64,000 nt of DNA from Arthrobacter sp. SLBN-100 (lineage in GTDB: Bacteria > Actinomycetota > Actinomycetes > Actinomycetales > Micrococcaceae). Under the pieces are notes generated by a model that saw only the letters and a program-made list of their open reading frames with translations, was not told the DNA's origin and did not search any database. The DNA lies in the NCBI RefSeq assembly GCF_006715305.1, contig NZ_VFMY01000001.1, positions 3,162,001-3,226,000 of the forward strand, read 5' to 3'. The stretch's first letter is position 1. Each line of letters opens with the position of its first letter. Positions 26,231 through 32,947 of this stretch are shown one piece after another. The position numbers and the translations under genes are program-made.

Positions 26231-26260
26231 CGGCCGGTCCTGGAACTCCAGGACCGGCCG
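26231..26260. terminator. strong hairpin terminator
   Basis: Arms CGGCCGGTCCTGGA (26231-26244) and TCCAGGACCGGCCG (26247-26260) are perfectly complementary, giving a very stable stem with a minimal loop. A moderately T-rich stretch follows (GTCGTTTG). It ends the 14.6-26.2 kb transcription unit. Confidence 0.82.
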
Positions 26261-26278
26261 CTGTCGTTTGCCCATTAC

Positions 26279-26537
26279 GGGGAACGCTCTATCACCTGAT
26301 GGGGTAAATCGGGGAACCCTCTATCACCTGATGGGGTAAATCGGGGAACCCTCTATCACCTGATGGGGTAAATCGGGGAACGCTCTATCACCTTTGGACT
26401 TGCCCGGAGCTGCAGCACATTCTCTGCCGCAGCAACGCTGCAGTTGGAACTTCATAAAAGTGATAGAGCGTTGCCCGAAAGCCCACAGCAACTGATGGAG
26501 CGTTGCCGGAAAGGCCACAGCAACTGATGGAGCGTTT
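26279..26537. repeat. 32-bp tandem repeat cluster in two opposed blocks
   Basis: Between the convergent genes 25213 and 26538. Left block: three full 32-base units at 26279, 26311 and 26343 plus a partial at 26375; read on the minus strand each begins GATAGAGCGTTCCCC or a close variant. Right block: units at 26462 and 26494 plus a partial at 26526, reading GATAGAGCGTTGCCC or GATGGAGCGTTGCC on the plus strand. About 67 nonrepetitive bases separate the blocks. The units are contiguous without spacers. I see no gene in this 320-base gap. Confidence 0.85.
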
Positions 26538-27551
26538 TCAACCGCCGACGCCCTGGGCCGCTGGCGCTGCATGCGCGAGTGCTGCCCCTGCCAGTGCGAG
26601 GTGGTTGCGCGTCATCTCCGTGGGATCGTCCTGCAGCCATTCGTGGCCGCCCCATTCGCTGGTGAGGGTACCGCTGAAGCCGTTGCTGCCAAGGAGGGCG
26701 CCCAGGTCCCGCAGCGGCTGCGTGACCCGCCCGCCGTCGTCGTGCAGGTCCCAGAACTTCAGGTGGAAGGCGCCCACCATGGGGAGGATGACCTGCAGGT
26801 CCGCTGCGTCACTGCGGCCAAAGCGGATGAGCAGGTTCATAAAAAGGGTGTGGATCCGCGGGGGCACGTTTCCTGAGCGGAGCAGGGCGGTGACGGCGTC
26901 GATGGTGGCGGGGTCCCGCCAGTCATTCTCCAGGCGCCCCATGAAGTCCTGAGGCATGCCGCCCCGGCGCAGTTCTTCGAGGTAGGTGACGGGAAGGGCG
27001 GGCATCAGCATGCTGATGTCCACGAGCACCCGCACGTGGTCATCTGCGAGCGCACCTATCGCTTCGAGGGCAGGTTCGACGGCGGCGCTGCCGGGGGCCT
27101 GCTGCCCCTGGATTTCCTCAAACAGCACCAGGTCGAGCTCATGCAGCAGCGGCTGGACCAGAGTGAGCAATTCGGTGCCGGCCTGGCCGATCGGGAGCCG
27201 GATTCCGCTGGCTCCAACGCGGTGCGCGGCATGGATCTGGGGAACCAGGAAATCCAGGCGCTGCTGCAAGGGGCGGCGTTCCATCGGCGTGAAGTCGTCC
27301 AGGCTCGCGCCCACGATACTGACAGATCCGCCCTTCGCCGCCAAGGCATCCCGCAGCTCGTCAACTTCGGCATCGTGGGGGGCGGGGAAGGACCGCCACA
27401 GCAGTCCGGGCTCGAGTTCTATCCTCTTCACCACTGAATCCGCGATGCCGGTGACGATGTCCTGGGCGGTCCGGCGGGCGGCGATGATGTCCGGGGTCCA
27501 GTTGAAGGAGCTGGCGCAAAGCGTCCAGCTGCTTGGAATTTCGGGAGCCAT
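26538..27551 (-). CDS. divergent CGD alpha-like TIM-barrel protein
   Basis: 337 aa. The sequence diverges strongly from the other alpha-like proteins, but the active-site skeleton is recognisable: Glu in LFEEIQGQ, Asp in VLVDISML, His in FHLKFWDL and Glu in TSEWGGHEW. The H-x-K-F block is kept. It is transcribed away from the beta-like gene at 27621 across a 69-base spacer that holds a regulon operator, so the two could form a complex encoded by divergent genes. It converges on the gene at 25213 across the 32-bp repeats. Confidence 0.68.
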   Translation of the reverse strand: MAPEIPSSWTLCASSFNWTPDIIAARRTAQDIVTGIADSVVKRIELEPGLLWRSFPAPHDAEVDELRDALAAKGGSVSIVGASLDDFTPMERRPLQQRLDFLVPQIHAAHRVGASGIRLPIGQAGTELLTLVQPLLHELDLVLFEEIQGQQAPGSAAVEPALEAIGALADDHVRVLVDISMLMPALPVTYLEELRRGGMPQDFMGRLENDWRDPATIDAVTALLRSGNVPPRIHTLFMNLLIRFGRSDAADLQVILPMVGAFHLKFWDLHDDGGRVTQPLRDLGALLGSNGFSGTLTSEWGGHEWLQDDPTEMTRNHLALAGAALAHAAPAAQGVGG

Positions 27552-27587
27552 TGGGCGTCTTTCCCCTTTATGCTTGGTAATGACAAA

Positions 27588-27610
27588 CTTATGTCAGTTT
27601 CAGGATAAAG
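27588..27610 (+). promoter_or_regulatory. regulon operator in the divergent alpha5/beta5 spacer
   Basis: Starts CTTATGTCAGTTTCAG and ends ATAAAG. It matches the 23-bp motif of this locus at nearly all conserved positions. It lies within the only 69 bases available to control both the leftward alpha-like and the rightward beta-like gene, and partly overlaps the ribosome binding site of the latter. Confidence 0.55.
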
Positions 27611-27620
27611 GATGGAAGCC

Positions 27621-28067
27621 ATGTTGGAAACAGCTGTGCGCGGAGATGCGCTGACCGCCACTCCGGGAGGCTTCGAACTGCGCGTCGGCCTACCGTGGAT
27701 TCGCTCAATGCCGCTGTCCAGCATTGCCGGCCTGGCGGTGGAGGTGGACGGCGTTCCGGTGGCACCAGGGGAGTTGGGGGTGATGCTCGGGTCCCGCCGC
27801 GTGTCCCCTGGCGTCCTGCAGGAAGAGCAGGGCTGGTGGTTCGTACAGGACAGGCTCGTTCTGGCGGGCCGGCGCGCGCTGTCACACGGGACACACGCCG
27901 TCGCCGTCGACTTCCAGCTGATGGTGCCGTACCTGCAGGCACGGCCCGGCTCGCCCCTGGTCCTGCCGTTCCATCTGGAGGCCCGGCTGGAACTGAACGG
28001 AAAGCCGGTGCCCAGTGTCTCCCGGGACGTCGCCTGGGCAGGCGCGCCCGGAGCTGTGGAATCTTAG
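27621..28067 (+). CDS. CGD beta-subunit-like protein (divergent)
   Basis: 148 aa from ATG 27621, chosen because AAAGGA lies 8 bases upstream; ATG 27612 is in frame but too close to that site. Core segments LRVGLPWIRSMPLSSIAG, QGWWFVQDRLVL and FQLMVPYLQA align in order with the beta proteins at 20288 and 23618 (PWYR..., WW/W...P, L..PY...). This is weaker than among the other copies, but the pairing with a divergent alpha-like gene supports it. The last 4 bases overlap the convergent ROK gene. Confidence 0.65.
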   Translation: MLETAVRGDALTATPGGFELRVGLPWIRSMPLSSIAGLAVEVDGVPVAPGELGVMLGSRRVSPGVLQEEQGWWFVQDRLVLAGRRALSHGTHAVAVDFQLMVPYLQARPGSPLVLPFHLEARLELNGKPVPSVSRDVAWAGAPGAVES

Positions 28068-29326
28068 GCGGGAACTGCGACGCGTTCCGGCGAGGGGCGG
28101 CCATCAGCAAACCAGCGCGGGAAGGTGACATCGAACAGCTGCTCGCGCGCCAGCTCAGCTCCGCCGCGGAGGGGTTCGCGCTCGTCGGCCACGGAGAGGG
28201 TGATCGTCAGGTCGCGTGTGGCAAGCGGCAGCGACAGTTCGTAGACCCGCTGCCGCACTTCCGCCAGGAATACCTCGCCGGCCGACCCCATGGCGCCGCC
28301 GATGACGATGACGCTGGGGTTGAACATGTTCACCAGGGCAGAAATGGTCTCACCCGCTACGCGCGCCGACTTCTGAATCAAGGTGATGGCCAGGGGGTCG
28401 CCGGACCGGACCGCAAGGGTGATCTCCTCGAGGGTCAGTGCTCCCTTTTTCACTACCCCAGCCATGGAGCTGTTGGCGCCCTCCTTGATGGCCTGTTCCG
28501 CATCCCTGACCAGGGCCCAGCCACTGGCCACGGCTTCCAGGCAGCCGATCTTTCCGCAGCGGCACTGGGCAGTGGAGTCCAGGACCCGGACATGGCCAAT
28601 ATCGCCCGCGGCGCCGTTGGCACCGCGGTGGATCCTGCCCTGGGACAGCAGTCCTGCACCGATTCCCGAACCGATCTTGCAGTAGATGAGGTCCACAAGG
28701 GAATCGCGGCGGCGGGCACGCTCGCCGAGGGCAAGCAGGTTGACGTCGTTATCCACCCAGACCGGCGCGTTGAAGCGCTCCTCGAAGGGGGTTCGAACGT
28801 CGAAGCCGTTCCACCCGGGCATGATGGGAGGCGACACGGGCTGCCCGGAGGCAAAGTCGACCGGACCGGGAAGGCCCACCACCACAGCCCAGACGGGCAC
28901 TTTGGAGTCCTTTTTCAGCACGTCGTCCACGAGGGCCAAGACTGCCTCAATGGTCTTTTCGGGGCCCCGGGAAATATCCCAGGCGCGGTGCGTGTGCTCC
29001 AGGACGTCGCCGTCGAGCGCCGTCAAACCCACCCTGATATGGGCCGCTCCGAGGGCGCAGATGATGATCCGCCCCTGCTCGGCTCGAAAGCGCAGGGTCC
29101 GGGGCGCACGGCCGCCGGAGGAAGCGCCGAATTCCCCCTCGCCGAGGAAGCCGAACTGGATGGCCTGGTCCACGCGCTGGCTGACAACGCCCCTGCCCAG
29201 CCCGGTAACCTTACCGATTTCGGGCCGGGTGGTTGCCTCGCCCGTCCGCACCAGATTGACGATCCTCAAGAGGCTCGTCACTTCATCGGTCTGGGCTCCG
29301 AAGCGGAGGGTGGACTCTGTCGTCAT
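28064..29326 (-). CDS. ROK-family transcriptional repressor
   Basis: 420 aa from ATG 29326 (an in-frame TTG at 29335 is possible). An N-terminal helix-turn-helix (residues 15-75: TTRPEIGKVTGLGRGVVSQR) precedes a sugar-kinase-like ROK domain. The domain has the zinc-binding CRCGKIGCLE and the ATP/sugar loop GAAGDIGHV. ROK repressors respond to sugars or sugar phosphates. It sits between two copies of the shared 23-bp motif (27588 and 29398) and is the best local candidate for the factor that binds them, hence the likely master regulator of the 10-34 kb region (inference). Confidence 0.87.
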   Translation of the reverse strand: MTTESTLRFGAQTDEVTSLLRIVNLVRTGEATTRPEIGKVTGLGRGVVSQRVDQAIQFGFLGEGEFGASSGGRAPRTLRFRAEQGRIIICALGAAHIRVGLTALDGDVLEHTHRAWDISRGPEKTIEAVLALVDDVLKKDSKVPVWAVVVGLPGPVDFASGQPVSPPIMPGWNGFDVRTPFEERFNAPVWVDNDVNLLALGERARRRDSLVDLIYCKIGSGIGAGLLSQGRIHRGANGAAGDIGHVRVLDSTAQCRCGKIGCLEAVASGWALVRDAEQAIKEGANSSMAGVVKKGALTLEEITLAVRSGDPLAITLIQKSARVAGETISALVNMFNPSVIVIGGAMGSAGEVFLAEVRQRVYELSLPLATRDLTITLSVADEREPLRGGAELAREQLFDVTFPRWFADGRPSPERVAVPA

Positions 29327-29397
29327 GGTTAACAATTCTCACACATCAGAACCTACTAAGGCGCGGCTGAACGCGACTATAGCCAGAAGTTCCCTGA

Positions 29398-29420
29398 CTT
29401 ATGAATAATAGTGACAGAAG
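29398..29420 (+). promoter_or_regulatory. regulon operator upstream of the second Gfo/Idh gene
   Basis: CTTATGAATAATAG followed by TGACAGAAG matches 14 of 23 positions of the palindromic copy at 20167, with both outer ends conserved. It lies in the 107-base divergent spacer between the ROK gene and the Gfo/Idh gene. This would allow autoregulation. Confidence 0.42.
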
Positions 29421-29433
29421 AGGGGAGGCGACA

Positions 29434-30474
29434 ATGCCTTGGAGCGTAGGGATTATTGGGGCCGGGCCGGGTGTCGCGGCACTTCACGTGCCGGTGCTCG
29501 GGCGGCTTGCGAACCTGTTCAAGGTGGTGCATATCGCCGATGCGGGAAGCGGGCGGGCCCGGGGCCTGGCCGAAAGGCATGGCGCCCGCTGGTCCGAGGG
29601 GGAGGCGGCCCTGTTGGCGGACCCGGCCGTGGATCTGGTTGCCATCTGCAGCCCGCCCAGTGAACATGCCCGCCAAATCCTGGCGGCACTGAGCTCGGGA
29701 AAGCGCGCTTTCTTCTGCGAGAAGCCGCTGGCCACCAGCCGGGAGGAAGCGGACGATGTTGTTTCTGCATGCCGGGCCGCAGGCGCAATCCTGCTGGTGG
29801 GGACGAACCACCTGTTTGACGCCGCGTGGGGGCGCGCGAAGCACCATCTTGTGGCCCTTGAGGGCCGCGTGCAGGCCATCTCGGTGACGCTGGCGCTTCC
29901 GCCGAATGACAGGTACCACCGGCTGGTGGTCGAGGGCGGTCCCTTCCAGGCTGCGAGGCGGGGACGCCCGGACCTTGGCAACCCTGCCGTGGCGGCCGGC
30001 GTCCTGCGGCAGTTGCTGACCGGCCTCGCGATTCATGACCTTCCTGCGGTGAGGGACATCGCGCCCGGCATCGACGAGGTTGTCTATGCGCGGGTTGTTT
30101 CCCCGATCGGCTACCTGGTGGGGTACCGGGCCGGCGGAGTTCTTGTCCAGTTGGCGCTCACCATGCTTCCCGAGGGGCCGGATGCGCTGTGGCGGATGAC
30201 CATCGCCACGTCCCACGACCGCATTGAAGTGAACTTCCCGCCCGCCTTTGTCCATGCCGGAAGCGCTGCCATCCGGGTGCGAAGCGTGGACGGGCAGTGG
30301 ACGGAGTATCCGCGCGATCAGGAAGACGGCTATGTGGCCGAGTGGCGCTCGCTTGCCTCACTCCTTCAAGGCGATGCCCCCGTGGAGTACGACGAACTGC
30401 TGGCTGACGCACACCATGCCATCGACCTGGCGGACGCTGCCGCAGCCAAAATCCTTGAGGGGGTGCCCCAATGA
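29434..30474 (+). CDS. Gfo/Idh/MocA-family oxidoreductase (second copy)
   Basis: 346 aa from ATG 29434, preceded by GGGGAGG. The Rossmann motif is VGIIGAGPGVAALH and the CEKPLA motif is at about residue 93. The C-terminal domain is less typical: the usual DxGxHxxD catalytic element reads LTGLAIHDLPAVRD. It is distant from the gene at 24013 and probably acts on a different keto-sugar or glycoside. The stop overlaps the next gene's ATG. Confidence 0.82.
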   Translation: MPWSVGIIGAGPGVAALHVPVLGRLANLFKVVHIADAGSGRARGLAERHGARWSEGEAALLADPAVDLVAICSPPSEHARQILAALSSGKRAFFCEKPLATSREEADDVVSACRAAGAILLVGTNHLFDAAWGRAKHHLVALEGRVQAISVTLALPPNDRYHRLVVEGGPFQAARRGRPDLGNPAVAAGVLRQLLTGLAIHDLPAVRDIAPGIDEVVYARVVSPIGYLVGYRAGGVLVQLALTMLPEGPDALWRMTIATSHDRIEVNFPPAFVHAGSAAIRVRSVDGQWTEYPRDQEDGYVAEWRSLASLLQGDAPVEYDELLADAHHAIDLADAAAAKILEGVPQ

Positions 30475-31262
30475 GTCAAGGACGAGCGGTCAACGTCTTC
30501 ACGGCGTTGCCTGCCTACACGGCCGCTGTTGCCGAGCTTCCCCTTGGTGCTGCCCTCGCGGACGGCGTGAAGGGGGCGGTGGCAGTAGTGCCCGGAACCG
30601 GCGACTGGTGGCAGGGCATGCTGGCCGCCCGCGCCGGGGGAGCGTGCGCCGTGGTGCTTGCGGATCCTGTGGTCCTTCCGGGGGGAGCTGGTGAATCGGA
30701 GCGCTGGCCCGGCGGCATCCCGGTAATCGTTGAACGCCCCCGCCTCCGCCCCGATGTTGTTGCCGATGCAGTCCGGGCAAGGCGCGGCAGTTCGGCCCGT
30801 ATGGTCACTGTTGAATGCGCCGGTCCCGCTGCCGGTCTTGACGGCATCATCCTCGACGGCGTTGGCTGGATCCGTTCCCTGGCCGGAGGGCCGTTGAAGT
30901 TCAGGGCGGGCATTGCCACCGCGCGGGGCAGGATCGCACTTCTGGATTCGGAGGGCGCCCGTGGTTCGGTCCCCGCCACTGTAATGGGGACTCCCCTTGG
31001 AGGCCTTCACGCCGGAGGCCTGCTCCAGGTGCTGGCCCTCGGCGAGGTGCGGACTGAAGTCACCGTGGACGAGCCTGCCGGGCTGACCCGGGTGGAGACC
31101 TTCACTGGCGAAGGGGCGGTGCGGGCTCCCGAGCGCTTCGAATCGTCCGCGCGCCTGGCGCTCCGCCGGGCTCTCGAGGCCTGCCTGGCGGATGGGCCCG
31201 TAGCTGACCTGGACGAACTGCTTCAGGATGCGGTCGTGACCCGGGCCTTGCTCGATGCATAG
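30471..31262 (+). CDS. protein of unknown function, coupled to Gfo/Idh
   Basis: 263 aa, not recognised. It is Ala/Gly-rich and predicted soluble, without signal peptide or membrane segment. The first half alternates hydrophobic strands and helices (AVAVVPGTGDWWQGML, CAVVLADPVV, GIPVIVERPRL), like a Rossmann-type domain lacking a clear GxGxxG. The second half contains GTPLGGLHAGGLLQVLALG and resembles the substrate-binding half of Gfo/Idh proteins. It overlaps the upstream Gfo/Idh stop by ATGA, so it may be its non-catalytic partner subunit. This is a structural guess only. Confidence 0.6.
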   Translation: MSQGRAVNVFTALPAYTAAVAELPLGAALADGVKGAVAVVPGTGDWWQGMLAARAGGACAVVLADPVVLPGGAGESERWPGGIPVIVERPRLRPDVVADAVRARRGSSARMVTVECAGPAAGLDGIILDGVGWIRSLAGGPLKFRAGIATARGRIALLDSEGARGSVPATVMGTPLGGLHAGGLLQVLALGEVRTEVTVDEPAGLTRVETFTGEGAVRAPERFESSARLALRRALEACLADGPVADLDELLQDAVVTRALLDA

Positions 31263-31297
31263 CCGGCCGATCAGAGCGCGCGTCGAATCCAAGCATT

Positions 31298-31331
31298 CTT
31301 ATGTTGTTTTCAGACCAAAGTGGAGTATCAT
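31298..31331 (+). promoter_or_regulatory. promoter with overlapping regulon operator
   Basis: The 23-bp motif copy at 31298-31320 begins CTTATGTTG and continues TTTTCAGACC. A candidate -35 TTGTTT (31304-31309) lies inside it, 16 bases before TATCAT (31326-31331), so a bound repressor would cover the promoter. It drives the MFS transporter at 31435 and probably the second GMC gene. Confidence 0.5.
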
Positions 31332-31434
31332 GGATAGCGGCGCCGGGGTTCTTACCGGACCCGTTCTCCGCAGTGATGGTGCGGCGGAGGCACAGCTCGT
31401 CGCGTCGACGGCCCGATCGTTCGGGTAGATCACT

Positions 31435-32931
31435 ATGCCACTTTCGCCTTTGAGACTCCGTCTCCTTGTTGTTTCCCTGCTCTCGGTCTCCTTCCTCGGG
31501 GCCCTGGACCACACGGTTGTGTCCACGTCCCTCGCCACCATTGCCGGTGAGCTGGGGGCACTCCAGCTGATGAGCTGGGTGGTTGTGGGCTACACCCTCG
31601 CAAGCACCGTGCTGCTGCCGGTACTCGGCAAGCTGGGTGACGTGCTGGGAGCCCGCCGGATCTTCATCTGTTCGCTGGTGATGTTCCTGGCCGCCTCACT
31701 GGCCTGCGGCTTCGCCACGGACATGGCCTGGCTCATTGGCGCGCGCGTGCTGCAGGGCATGAGTTCAGCAGGCCTGCAGTTGATGTCCCAGACCATCATT
31801 GCCCGCGTCACCACCCAGCGGGAACGTCCGCGTTACATGGCCATCATTGGCGCCGCTTTCCCCATCGCCATCCTGGTAGGCCCCGTTCTTGGCGGTGCCA
31901 TCACTGACTATTGGGGCTGGCAGTGGGTCTTCTGGATCAACATTCCGGTGGGAGTGGCGGCCCTGGGCCTTGCGCTTATCGCCGTCCCCCACCTGGAGCC
32001 CGGCCCCATGCCCCGCCACTTCGATGTTGCCGGGGCTGCGGTGTTCACCACCGCCCTCGTGGCGCTCGTTCTCACCGTTACCTGGGCTGCCGAACGCAGC
32101 GCAGGTCCCGCCACCGCTGCCGCGCTCGCCGTCAGCATCGTCGGCTTCGTTGCCTTCTTCTTTATCGAGCGCCGCGCCGCCGAACCCATCGTGCCGCTCC
32201 ATGTCTTCGCCAACCGGACCATCGCGGCAGGAACCGCACTCTCGGCGATTATCGGCGTCGGCCTCTTCTCCATCACTGCCTACCTGCCCACGTACTTCCA
32301 GATGGCCTACCAGACCACCGCCACCGTCTCCGGCCTCGTCCCTATCGCCACGGTGTTCGGGATGCTGATCAGCAACGTGCTGACCGGATGGTTGGCCAGC
32401 CGGACGGGGCAGTACCGGGTTTTCCCGATCCTGGGAACCTCGATGGGAGCCGCCGGGCTTTTTGTGATGGCCATGCTGCCGGCGGGCCTTCCACTGTGGG
32501 TTCCCATGATGGTGATGGCTGTGGTGGGGATGGGCACGGGGGCGTTTATGAGCCTCATCGTCGCCGTGGTCCAGGGCGCTGCCCCGGCCAGCCAGACCGG
32601 CACCATCACGGCAACGATCAACCTGGTGCGGCAAGTGGGGTCCACAGTGGCGACGGCGGTGATCGGCGCGGTGATCGGTTCCAGCGTCGCGGCTCTTTTG
32701 CCGGCAGGCCTCGATGCTTCCACCCTGACGCCGCAACTGGTCCACGGGGCCGCGCCGGCAATCCAAGCCAGCGTGGCACAGATCTACACTTCAGTCTTCA
32801 CCCCCATTTTCATCGCACTGGCGGCCACCTACGCCGTGGGGATTGTCGCGGCGGTCCTGCTTCCGCACGGCCGCCTCTCCGACGAACCCGTTCCCGCTCC
32901 CAACACGCCGTCCGAATCCCTCTCGGCCTGA
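31435..32931 (+). CDS. MFS transporter, DHA2 (EmrB/QacA) type
   Basis: 498 aa with about 14 hydrophobic segments. The first segment contains LGALDHTVVSTSL (the DHA2 'D-x-T-V-V' motif) and segment 5 the antiporter motif AILVGPVLGGAITDYWGW. These proteins usually export drugs or phenolic compounds by proton antiport. Preceding a GMC oxidoreductase in a glycoside locus, it could export a toxic aglycone or import a glycoside. The start at ATG 31435 has a weak ribosome binding site. The 172-base region upstream holds the promoter and operator noted above. Confidence 0.85.
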   Translation: MPLSPLRLRLLVVSLLSVSFLGALDHTVVSTSLATIAGELGALQLMSWVVVGYTLASTVLLPVLGKLGDVLGARRIFICSLVMFLAASLACGFATDMAWLIGARVLQGMSSAGLQLMSQTIIARVTTQRERPRYMAIIGAAFPIAILVGPVLGGAITDYWGWQWVFWINIPVGVAALGLALIAVPHLEPGPMPRHFDVAGAAVFTTALVALVLTVTWAAERSAGPATAAALAVSIVGFVAFFFIERRAAEPIVPLHVFANRTIAAGTALSAIIGVGLFSITAYLPTYFQMAYQTTATVSGLVPIATVFGMLISNVLTGWLASRTGQYRVFPILGTSMGAAGLFVMAMLPAGLPLWVPMMVMAVVGMGTGAFMSLIVAVVQGAAPASQTGTITATINLVRQVGSTVATAVIGAVIGSSVAALLPAGLDASTLTPQLVHGAAPAIQASVAQIYTSVFTPIFIALAATYAVGIVAAVLLPHGRLSDEPVPAPNTPSESLSA

Positions 32932-32947
32932 TTTCAAAGGAGACATC

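Noticed and set aside
26279..26394. Short regularly repeated sequence that could suggest a CRISPR array
   Set aside because: The 32-base units follow one another without spacers, and no cas gene is present; it is a tandem repeat.
27695..29332. Long open frame (545 codons) on the plus strand opposite the ROK repressor
   Set aside because: Composition is Arg/Pro/Gly-rich with no family motif; the minus-strand ROK protein has a complete domain set. High GC makes long antisense frames common here.
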